This document shows, piece after piece, positions 20,185-27,128 of a stretch of 64,000 nt of DNA (its first letter is position 1; each line of letters opens with the position of its first letter). The position numbers and the translations under genes are program-made. The notes beneath the pieces were generated by a model. The model worked only from the letters and a program-made list of their open reading frames with translations. It was not told where the DNA came from and did no database searches. This DNA is from an actinobacterium LLX17 (lineage in GTDB: Bacteria > Actinomycetota > Actinomycetes > Propionibacteriales > Nocardioidaceae), in assembly GCA_000471045.1 (NCBI GenBank), contig KI301992.1, positions 1,135,920-1,199,919 of the forward strand, given 5' to 3'.

Positions 20185-20582
20185 GCTTCGTGCTCGACGT
20201 GTCCAGCGCACTGCCGCTGGTGTTCGACGACGAGGTCGGGCCCGACACCGCACGAATTGAGCAGGCCTTCGCGGACGGCGACGTCGCCTACGTCCCCACC
20301 TTGTGGCGCTATGAGATGGCCAACGGCTTGCGTCAGGCGGAGCGCCGTGGACGCATTGAGCCCGATGACGCCGTCGCAATGCTCGACATCCTGGTCGACC
20401 TCCCGATCGAGGAGGTCGACACCTCGGCGGCGTCCTCGCTGCTCGACGCAGCACGAATTCACGACATCACGGCCTACGACGCCGCCTACCTGCTCCTGGC
20501 CCAGCGACTTGCGCTGCCGTTGGCGACCCGCGACAAGCGGCTTCGCGCGGCCGCCGCCGACGGCGAGGTTGAGCTCTTCTGA
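20181..20582 (+). CDS. vapC: PIN-domain ribonuclease toxin (VapC)
   Basis: The 133-residue PIN-domain protein keeps the acidic catalytic set D6, E45, D100 and D118 (VLDVSSA, YEMANGL, TAYDAAYLLLA, LATRDKRL). VapC toxins are Mg-dependent RNases that cut tRNA or rRNA when not bound by antitoxin. The GTG start overlaps the antitoxin end. The gene points at the dif-like site that begins 55 bp beyond its stop. Confidence 0.92.
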   Translation: MSFVLDVSSALPLVFDDEVGPDTARIEQAFADGDVAYVPTLWRYEMANGLRQAERRGRIEPDDAVAMLDILVDLPIEEVDTSAASSLLDAARIHDITAYDAAYLLLAQRLALPLATRDKRLRAAAADGEVELF

Positions 20583-20636
20583 TCTGCGTCTGCATCGTCA
20601 CGCGGGCGAGCGATCCGGATCGTGCTTCTGCATGCT

Positions 20637-20664
20637 AGTTGACATAATGTGCATTATCGGAGAT
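20637..20664 (-). other. dif: Putative chromosomal dif site (XerC/XerD recombination site)
   Basis: Read on the minus strand, this 28-bp site contains CCGATAATGCACATTATGTC. I count 25 of 28 positions compatible with the actinobacterial dif consensus as I remember it; the mismatches are the first, fourth and second-last bases. The two half sites form the perfect dyad ATAATG/CATTAT (20644-20657). It is a sharp AT-rich patch in a GC-rich window and sits in the gap between two convergent toxin genes. dif is where XerCD resolves chromosome dimers at the terminus. A 12-bp palindrome, CGATCCGGATCG, lies beside it at 20611-20622. Confidence 0.85.
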
Positions 20665-20698
20665 CTCGGAGGGGAGCGGCACGCTCGCACGACACCCG

Positions 20699-20956
20699 TC
20701 ATTTGTAGTGCAAACGAGCCTGCAGGACGACGAGATCGTCATCGTCAACGAGATACACGAGCCTGTGCTCGTCGGTGATCCTTCGCGACCAGGCGCCGGC
20801 GAACATGTGCCTCAGTGGCTCAGGCTTGCCGATGCCTTCGGTCGGGTCCAGCAGTGCATCGTCAATGAGCCGGTTGATGCGCTTGAGGACCTGTCGATCC
20901 GCCTGAAGCCAGTGCGTGTAGTCGTCCCAGCCGTGAGGCGTGAAGACGAGTCTCAC
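20699..20956 (-). CDS. yoeB: YoeB-type mRNA interferase toxin
   Basis: The 85-residue toxin keeps the YoeB catalytic residues at the E. coli numbers: E46, R65, H83 and Y84 in RLHYK at the C-terminus, with the signature GKPEPLRHMFAGAWSRRI. YoeB cuts mRNA at the ribosome. It overlaps the antitoxin stop by 4 bp and reads toward dif from the opposite side to vapC. Confidence 0.93.
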   Translation of the reverse strand: MRLVFTPHGWDDYTHWLQADRQVLKRINRLIDDALLDPTEGIGKPEPLRHMFAGAWSRRITDEHRLVYLVDDDDLVVLQARLHYK

Positions 20957-21204
20957 TCGTCGAGCTCGAGCGCGTGCTCGAGTCGATCACCGGCTCGGGC
21001 CTGGTGGAGACTCTCGAGAAGTCGTGTGGCGTTGGCGGGCACCCGCAGCAGGTAGGCCGTCTCCTCGAGGGCAGCGAACTCCGAGGCCGAGATCAACACG
21101 GCGTCGCCACGGCGCGAGGTGATCTCGACGGCGACTCGATCGTTGTTGACCTTCTCGATCAAGGGAAAGAGCTGCTTGCGGGCATCACTGGCGCTGATCG
21201 ACAT
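20953..21204 (-). CDS. yefM: YefM-type antitoxin
   Basis: The 83-residue Phd/YefM protein begins MSISASDARKQLFPLIEKVN and contains VEITSRRGDAVLISASEFAALEE broken here only by strand ends, then a toxin-binding tail rich in Leu and Arg. It is the partner of the adjacent YoeB. The ribosome site GGGAGG lies 6-8 bp upstream of ATG, and a palindromic operator overlaps the promoter region. Confidence 0.9.
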   Translation of the reverse strand: MSISASDARKQLFPLIEKVNNDRVAVEITSRRGDAVLISASEFAALEETAYLLRVPANATRLLESLHQARAGDRLEHALELDE

Positions 21205-21220
21205 GGGGAGCCTCCCTCGG

Positions 21221-21241
21221 TGGTACGACTTTACGGTACCA
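21221..21241. promoter_or_regulatory. Palindromic operator of the yefM-yoeB module
   Basis: TGGTAC and GTACCA form a 6-bp inverted repeat around a nine-base spacer, 17 bp upstream of the yefM start. The spacer contains TAAAGT on the minus strand, a plausible -10. YefM proteins repress their own promoters at GTAC-containing palindromes of this type. Confidence 0.55.
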
Positions 21242-21289
21242 GTCTGCGTGGTGCTGGCGCCGCTGCTCGCGTCTCATCAGGTGCCGTGG

Positions 21290-23206
21290 CTACCTGACCG
21301 AGTGCCGAGGCGTCGGAGCAGCAGGCCGGCGCATGAACACGTGGCCCAGTGCAGCTCCACCCGAACCCATCAGCCCAAACCCCATGACGGCCATCCAGTC
21401 CAGGTCGCCAGCGGCGCCCACGTCGGGCAGCACGGCTTCCTCGGGTGCGACGACGCGGGTGGTCTCCGCCGGTTCACCGCACGGGGTCGTGGCCGCATGG
21501 TTCTCGCGGGTCTGCGCCGACTCGACGACGTAGGTGTAGTAGCCGGGAGCGGTCGGCGTGAATGGCGGCGTCTCGTACACGCCATCGGCGTCGACGGTCA
21601 TGACTCCGCTGCCGGCCAAGAACGATGCGTCGCACCGGTCGGTCAGCGCCGGGTGCTCGCGGTAGGGACCGTAGACGGCCCAGACGACGTCGACCGAGGC
21701 CGGAGCTCCGTGCTGATCAGCTCCGCTCCACATGCCGTCGACGGTGATGCTGTCGGTCACCGACTCCCCCAGAGCGATCTGCGATGCCGAGACCGTCGTC
21801 GAGAAACGCGGGCGGCCTCGGTCGATCGTGGTGGTCTCGGTCACGACCCCGGCCTCGACCGTCATGGCTGGTTGGCGTGCGGTTCCGAAGTGACTCGGGT
21901 CCGACCACTCGGGCGTGCTGATCCGCCAGCTGAAGCGTTCCCCCGGTCGAGCGTCAGCTGGGATCGTGACCGCCGGAGTCACGTACGGCGCATCTCGACG
22001 CGTCTGGCGGTGGCCATCGGCCGTGGTCTCCCAGTGGGCGTCATCGGAGGTGTCGACATCGATCGTCACGGTGTCGACCACAGAACCGTCAGTCGCACCC
22101 TCGGCGGGGAGGCGCACGAGCTCGGCGGTCACCGTGCCCACGAATCCTGTGGTCAGGTCCTCACGCCACAACGCACCATCGAGCCACATCGCGTCGACCA
22201 CCCGGTCCCCCGGCAGCGTGTTCGCGGCGAAGGTGGCGTTCGCGTCGTCAGGACGTGCCGGGAGCTGCGGAGTCTCGCCCTCGCGGAGGATCGTCGTCGT
22301 GATCGTCACCGCCGCGTCGGGGAACCCGGTCAGGTCAGCCGTCGCGGCACCTGAGACATCCATCTGTTGCCCGGCGACCAGCATGCGTTGGTATCCCGGG
22401 GTGTGGGGCACTCGGTAGGTCAGCTGGTCCGACGGCAGGCCGGTGACCGTCGAGACCACCCGCACCGCACCCGACCCGGTCGACACCAGCGTCAGGGGCG
22501 AACCATCCCCCGTGGCGGTGGCCTGGCCGGTCTCGGCAAAGACTGCCGGCCCTTCGATGATGAGCGTCGCGGCGCCGCCGACCGGGGCGCCCGTGGCTTC
22601 CGAGCGGGCCGTGTAGTTGGTGACCGTCGCCGTCGTTCCTGCGGGGTCGACCGCCAGGTCCGGGACGACGACATACGGCCCGCGGCGAGCGTAGGAGTCA
22701 TCGATCATCGCCTGGCCGGACGCGGCAAGGTCTCCGCCGGCCGGGGTCGGGTTGCCGGTTCCCCCACCGGACACGCTCAGCGTGCGGATGGCCCACGCCG
22801 CTGAGGCAGCGGCGTGGTTGTCGTCGGTGGCGGCGTGGGTGGCCAGCAGGTACGCCAAGGCCCGCACCGCGTCGGGAGGCATCGGGCGGCCGCCATCAGA
22901 CGCCGGTGTCCACGTGGTCGTGTGAGCCATCTCGGAGTAGGTCGAGCCCGGTTGATGGAACGGCTCCGCCAGGTAGCGGCCGCCGGCCGACGGGTCTCCG
23001 CAGTACCACCGCTCTCCCCCGGCGCCCTTGATGTGTCCGTACCAGACGTTGGTGCCGCGCTCGAGGCCAGCGCCGGCGGGATGGTGGACGCCAGCAGCCA
23101 TGGCAGGGGCGATGGCCGCGATCATGATGAGGCCGGCCACCACCAGCAAGGCAGCCAGGACGGCCATGGTGTCGCGTAGGTGGCGAAACAGGGCAAGGGC
23201 ACGCAT
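21290..23206 (-). CDS. Large secreted, wall- or membrane-anchored surface protein
   Basis: The 638-residue protein has a signal peptide (basic start, hydrophobic LAALLVVAGLIMIAAIAPAM, cleavage near AMAAG), a Trp/Cys-containing region ERWYCGDPSAGGRY, then several Thr/Val-rich domains that look beta-sandwich-like. The C-terminus reads LPDVG, a hydrophobic helix of about 20 residues, and MRRP with a basic tail, the layout of a sortase signal with Val in place of Thr. Two cysteines in the last domain could form a disulfide. The ATG is supported by GGAGGAG. I recognise no named family; thioester-type adhesins are a possible relation. Confidence 0.7.
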   Translation of the reverse strand: MRALALFRHLRDTMAVLAALLVVAGLIMIAAIAPAMAAGVHHPAGAGLERGTNVWYGHIKGAGGERWYCGDPSAGGRYLAEPFHQPGSTYSEMAHTTTWTPASDGGRPMPPDAVRALAYLLATHAATDDNHAAASAAWAIRTLSVSGGGTGNPTPAGGDLAASGQAMIDDSYARRGPYVVVPDLAVDPAGTTATVTNYTARSEATGAPVGGAATLIIEGPAVFAETGQATATGDGSPLTLVSTGSGAVRVVSTVTGLPSDQLTYRVPHTPGYQRMLVAGQQMDVSGAATADLTGFPDAAVTITTTILREGETPQLPARPDDANATFAANTLPGDRVVDAMWLDGALWREDLTTGFVGTVTAELVRLPAEGATDGSVVDTVTIDVDTSDDAHWETTADGHRQTRRDAPYVTPAVTIPADARPGERFSWRISTPEWSDPSHFGTARQPAMTVEAGVVTETTTIDRGRPRFSTTVSASQIALGESVTDSITVDGMWSGADQHGAPASVDVVWAVYGPYREHPALTDRCDASFLAGSGVMTVDADGVYETPPFTPTAPGYYTYVVESAQTRENHAATTPCGEPAETTRVVAPEEAVLPDVGAAGDLDWMAVMGFGLMGSGGAALGHVFMRRPAAPTPRHSVR

Positions 23207-23320
23207 CGTGGACTCCTCCGACGTCAGGTGGAGAGTCCAGTGAGGCCCACGGCGAGGTGGCGGCACCACCGTGACCGGGCCGCCTGTGGGTAACTATCGG
23301 GCCCTGCTGCGCCTGTGGAT

Positions 23321-24109
23321 TCAGGCGGCGAGGAACACTCGAAGGATCGACACGAATGCCTCCGGCTTCTCCGAGTGCACCCAGTGCCCAGCGTCCTTCA
23401 CCGTGACGAGCTGAGTGCGCGGGAACAAGGCCCGCATCGCCGGCTCGTCGTCGTCGGTGATGTAGGGCGACTTCTCCCCCGCCATCCACAGCACCGGGTG
23501 GTCGAAGGTGCCGTCAAGGCGCGGAAACCCACCGATCCGCTCCAGGCCCTGCCGCAGGACGTCGAGGTTGGCCTGCCAGTGGAACGACCCATCACGCGAC
23601 CGGAGGTTCTGCAGCAGGAAACCCCGGACCCGGGGGTCGCCGATCCGGTCGGCCAGTCGTTCATCGGCCTCCCCCCGGCGAGTCAACGTGGTGAGGTCCA
23701 GCGACGCAAGACTGTCCAACAGGTGCTCGAACTCGCTGCTGTCCGAGTTCTCCGCAGGCGAGATGTCCACGACCACCAGTCGGTCGACCAGGTCGGCGTG
23801 CCGCAGAGCCAGCACCATCGCGATCTTGCCGCCCATGGAGTGGCCGACCACGTGAACCGGTCCATCGGCCACGACTCCGGCTCGCAGATGGTCGGCGACC
23901 AGGTCCGCGATCGTGACGTAGTCGATGTCGTCACTCCACCCGGACCGGCCGTGATTGGGCAGGTCGACCAGCAGGCTGCGGTAGTCCGGCTCCAGAGACT
24001 TGGCGATCTGCGTGAAGTTGCGGCCCTGGCCGAACAGGCCGTGAAGGAACACCACCACGGGTCCGGACTCCCCCACCAGGGTGTCGTTGAGGGTCACCGA
24101 CGCGGTCAT
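23321..24109 (-). CDS. Alpha/beta hydrolase, YbfF-like esterase
   Basis: The 262-residue hydrolase has an oxyanion motif VVFLHGLFGQGRNF, nucleophile elbow GHSMGG, the acid within PVLWMAGEKSPYI, and the catalytic His in DAGHWVHSEKP. DLPNHGRSGWSD is typical of the YbfF/ABHD11 esterase group, which act on acyl esters. It reads away from the dehydratase gene by 28 bp on the same strand. Confidence 0.88.
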   Translation of the reverse strand: MTASVTLNDTLVGESGPVVVFLHGLFGQGRNFTQIAKSLEPDYRSLLVDLPNHGRSGWSDDIDYVTIADLVADHLRAGVVADGPVHVVGHSMGGKIAMVLALRHADLVDRLVVVDISPAENSDSSEFEHLLDSLASLDLTTLTRRGEADERLADRIGDPRVRGFLLQNLRSRDGSFHWQANLDVLRQGLERIGGFPRLDGTFDHPVLWMAGEKSPYITDDDEPAMRALFPRTQLVTVKDAGHWVHSEKPEAFVSILRVFLAA

Positions 24110-24128
24110 CGCACCAGCCTAGAAGGGC

Positions 24129-24145
24129 GCGTCTCGCCTAGACGC
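24129..24145 (-). terminator. Possible terminator hairpin at the end of the dehydratase gene
   Basis: GCGTCT (24129-24134) pairs with AGACGC (24140-24145) around a five-base loop. The hairpin contains the dehydratase stop codon and is followed on the minus strand by GCGCCCTTCT, a weak pyrimidine run. The gap to the next gene is only 28 bp, so termination is uncertain. Confidence 0.35.
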
Positions 24146-25133
24146 AGGCGACCCGACGGATCTCGTCCGCCGAGGCGTTGGCGCCGGTGCACATGACAGC
24201 GACTCGCCGGCCCGCGAAGACGTCGCCGTGCTGATGGACCGCGGCGAGGGCCGCGGCGCCGGCGCCTTCGGCCAACGTGTGAGCGTCGTGGAGCAGAGCC
24301 TGCTGAGCCTCGAGGATCTCCGCATCCGTGACGAGCAGGAAGTCGGTGAGCCGCTCCCGCATGATCTGCTGGGTCAGCTCGAATCCTGCGCCGGTGGCCA
24401 GCCCCTCGACCCGGGTGGTGTTCGCGCGCTCGACGCACGTGCGAGCTCGCCACGAGTCGTGGGCAGCCGGCGCGGCGTCCGACTGCACGGCGAACACGTC
24501 GACGTGAGGTGCGAGCGCGGCGGCGACGAGGCAGGCTGCTGCAGCGCCACTCCCGCCGCCCACGGGGACGACCACGGCGTCCAGGTCGGGCGCCTGCTCG
24601 AGGACCTCGACGTACGCCGTGGCGACGCCGGCCAGGATCGCGGGCTCGTTGGCGGCGCTGACCAGTCGCAACCCCTGTTCGGCTGCCAAGAGCTCCGCGT
24701 GCGTGCGGGCTTCGTCGAAGTTCGCTCCGTGCTCGACGAGCTCGGCGCCCAGGGCGCGGACCGCACGGGCCTTGGCCGGGTTGGGAGCGGTCGGCATCAC
24801 GATGATGCACCGCACCCCCACCGTCGCAGCAGCGAACGCCAGGGACTGGGCATGGTTGCCGGTCGAGTAGCCGACGATTCCCCGCGACCGGGTCGGCTCG
24901 TCGAGACTCGCCATGAGGTTCAGGCCACCGCGCACCTTGAAGGCGCCCGTGGGCTGCACGTTCTCGTGCTTCACGAACAGCTGCGCGCACGATCCCGCGT
25001 CCAGCGTGGGGTGAGAGATCAACGGCGTGCGCGGAAGGTGTGCTCGGACGACGTGGTGGGCGCGCCGGATGTCATCCATCGTCGGCCACGGCAACGGCCC
25101 GAAGTCCGAGGACTGAGGAATCAATGCGCTCAC
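24138..25133 (-). CDS. Threonine/serine dehydratase-like PLP enzyme
   Basis: The 331-residue fold-type II PLP enzyme has the Schiff-base lysine in PTGAFKVRGG, the substrate loop STGNHAQSLA and the phosphate-binding loop VPVGGGSGAAAA. It would convert threonine or serine to an oxo-acid and ammonia. No ACT domain follows, so it is the short catabolic form rather than regulated IlvA. GTG at 25133 is taken as start; an ATG at 25079 would give a shorter protein. Confidence 0.85.
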   Translation of the reverse strand: MSALIPQSSDFGPLPWPTMDDIRRAHHVVRAHLPRTPLISHPTLDAGSCAQLFVKHENVQPTGAFKVRGGLNLMASLDEPTRSRGIVGYSTGNHAQSLAFAAATVGVRCIIVMPTAPNPAKARAVRALGAELVEHGANFDEARTHAELLAAEQGLRLVSAANEPAILAGVATAYVEVLEQAPDLDAVVVPVGGGSGAAAACLVAAALAPHVDVFAVQSDAAPAAHDSWRARTCVERANTTRVEGLATGAGFELTQQIMRERLTDFLLVTDAEILEAQQALLHDAHTLAEGAGAAALAAVHQHGDVFAGRRVAVMCTGANASADEIRRVACV

Positions 25134-25182
25134 GCTGGCAGCGTCCCACTCCCCCGTCCAGAGATCCAGATCAGGCCGGCAG

Positions 25183-25851
25183 TCAGTCCTTGACGCGCTT
25201 GGTCTCGTAGGCCCACATCGCGACCTCGACACGGTTGCGGGCGCCCAGCTTGTTCATCAGGGCGGCGACATGGGTCTTCACCGTGCTCAGGCTGATATGG
25301 AGCTCCTCGGCGATCTCGGCGTTGGTGCGGCCACGAGACACGGTGAGCAGCACCTCCTCCTCGCGCTCGGTGAGCGGCTCGATCGGCTGGGCAGGTGGGG
25401 TGGCTCGCTCCAGACCGGCCAGCGTGGTGAGCAGGCGGCGGGTGATGGTGGGTGAGATGAGCGCGTCACCGTTCGCGGCGGCCTGGATCGCCTGGACCAG
25501 CAGGTCGGGCCCGGCGTCCTTGAGGAGGAATCCTCGGGCGCCCGCCTTGAGTGCCCCGTGGACGTACTCGTCGAGGTCAAAGGTCGTGATGATGACGATG
25601 GCGAGGGGATCCTCGACGCCCGGGCCGGCGAGCTGCCGGGTGGCCTCGACGCCGTCGATGCCGGGCATCCGGATGTCGAAGAGGCACACATCGGGACGCA
25701 GCTCGCGGGCGACGGCCACGGCCTCGTGACCGTCGGTCGCCTCGCCGACGACCTCGATGCCGGGCTGGGCGTTGAGGATCATGGTGAGGCCGGTGCGGAC
25801 CAGGAGCTGGTCGTCCGCCACCACCACGCGGATGGCCGCAGGACCCGTCAC
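25183..25851 (-). CDS. NarL/LuxR-family response regulator
   Basis: The 222-residue regulator has a receiver domain with phospho-acceptor D59 (CLFDIRMPGIDG) and acidic pair D13-D14, and a C-terminal LuxR-type HTH (LTEREEEVLLTVSRGRTNAE, ISLSTVKTHVAALMNKLGA). The GTG start overlaps the stop of the histidine-kinase gene, so the pair is translationally coupled. The divergent MMPL transporter is the most likely target. Confidence 0.93.
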   Translation of the reverse strand: MTGPAAIRVVVADDQLLVRTGLTMILNAQPGIEVVGEATDGHEAVAVARELRPDVCLFDIRMPGIDGVEATRQLAGPGVEDPLAIVIITTFDLDEYVHGALKAGARGFLLKDAGPDLLVQAIQAAANGDALISPTITRRLLTTLAGLERATPPAQPIEPLTEREEEVLLTVSRGRTNAEIAEELHISLSTVKTHVAALMNKLGARNRVEVAMWAYETKRVKD

Positions 25852-26996
25852 CTGGGCACCTCGCGCGGCAGCGTCGCCTCGACGGTCCAGCCGCCGGCAG
25901 GGTCCGGCCCGGCCTGGCAGACGCCACCGAGCAGCTTGGCCCGCTCCCCCATCCCCAGCAGGCCGTAGCCCCCGGTGGTCGAGAGGCGGGGTGTCTCTCC
26001 GTCGTCATGCACACGCAACCGTACGACGCCGTCGTCGTCCCGCACCGTCACGGTGACGGTGGTGGCGTTGCGCGCGTGCCGGATGGCGTTGGTCACCGCC
26101 TCCTGGCAGATCCGGTACACCGCCACCTCCACCGGTTGCGGCAAGCCGGCGAGGTCACCGACACGGCGCACCTGCACGAGGGGGCTCATCCGTGTCAGCG
26201 CCTCCAGGTCGCCGACGCCTCGCTGGGGGCCGTACTCGGTTGGTCGTGAGTCGACAGCGTCGTTGTCGCGGAGCACGCCGACCATCGTGCGCATCTCGTA
26301 CAGGGTCCGGGAGGCCTCTGCCTCGATCACGGCCAGCGCCTCGACCGCCGCAGCCGGGTCGGTGGCGGCCACGGCCCGGCCCGCCTGCGCCTGGATCGCG
26401 ATGGCCGAGACGTGGTGCGCGACGGTGTCATGCAGCTCGCGGGCGATCTCGCCGCGTTCGAGCGTCCGGACCTGCTGCACCTCGCGCTGGCGCGCCACCG
26501 CGCGGTAGCGCATCGCGGCGCCCAGGGCGAACACCGCGGCGAGGAAGGCGGCGCCGCCGACCGCGTCCCCGAGGGTCCGGCTGGTCGCGAGACCCAGGCC
26601 CGCCGGGACGGCGACGATCGCCGTACCGATCAGCGCCTCGCGTCCTGACGCCCAGCGGTAGAGCGCGTAGGGCAGCAGCACGATGCCGACCATCGAGTTC
26701 AGCCCCACCTCGGTGACATCGTCGACGAAGGCCGGGAGGTGGAGCACCATGGCGCCGCCACCGAAGCCGATCGCGGTCGCCAGCAGCGGATGACTGCGAC
26801 GCCAGAGCAGGACCGGCATCACCAGGAGCGCGACCGCGGTGACGAACGGCCGCCACGGAATGTCGGTGCGGAAGACCGACTCGGCCACGGCCGAGACCAT
26901 GAGTGCGCCGACCAGGGCCCAGTCCCGCCAGTCCCGCGCCGGCGGGTCCGGGGCACGGGGCTCGGCCAGGATCGAGCGGACGAAGGTGGCGAACAC
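25848..26996 (-). CDS. Two-component sensor histidine kinase, HisKA_3 type
   Basis: The 382-residue kinase has about five N-terminal membrane helices (residues 26-165), a DesK/NarX-type dimerisation helix with phospho-acceptor H189 (GEIARELHDTVAHHVSAIAI), and a C-terminal ATPase domain (EAVTNAIRHARNA, GGYGLLGMGERAKLLGG). There is no extracytoplasmic sensor loop of note, so it probably senses the membrane or a small partner. It is cognate to the adjacent response regulator. Confidence 0.92.
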   Translation of the reverse strand: MFATFVRSILAEPRAPDPPARDWRDWALVGALMVSAVAESVFRTDIPWRPFVTAVALLVMPVLLWRRSHPLLATAIGFGGGAMVLHLPAFVDDVTEVGLNSMVGIVLLPYALYRWASGREALIGTAIVAVPAGLGLATSRTLGDAVGGAAFLAAVFALGAAMRYRAVARQREVQQVRTLERGEIARELHDTVAHHVSAIAIQAQAGRAVAATDPAAAVEALAVIEAEASRTLYEMRTMVGVLRDNDAVDSRPTEYGPQRGVGDLEALTRMSPLVQVRRVGDLAGLPQPVEVAVYRICQEAVTNAIRHARNATTVTVTVRDDDGVVRLRVHDDGETPRLSTTGGYGLLGMGERAKLLGGVCQAGPDPAGGWTVEATLPREVPR

Positions 26997-27038
26997 CTCT
27001 GCAGCCTAGAGAGCGGAGAGGCTCGCTGTACGGGGCAC

Positions 27039-27062
27039 AAGGACGAGCCGCTTCCCGTCCTT
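27039..27062. promoter_or_regulatory. Inverted repeat between the kinase and the MMPL gene
   Basis: AAGGACG (27039-27045) and CGTCCTT (27056-27062) form perfect 7-bp arms with a ten-base spacer in the 132-bp divergent region. The position suits a response-regulator site controlling the exporter and perhaps the kinase operon. It could also be an RNA hairpin. Confidence 0.4.
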
Positions 27063-27128
27063 TCGGCCGAGGAGCCTCCCACTCCTGGGCCCGATGTGCG
27101 TCGCTCGCCATCCGGCCACCGTGGAGGC

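Noticed and set aside
20611..20622. 12-bp palindrome CGATCCGGATCG as a second Xer or regulator site
   Set aside because: It lacks the Xer half-site sequence and is too short to assign; noted only as a neighbour of dif.
19853..24137. Genomic island with integrase
   Set aside because: The content is accessory-like, but no integrase, transposase, tRNA end or direct repeats were found.
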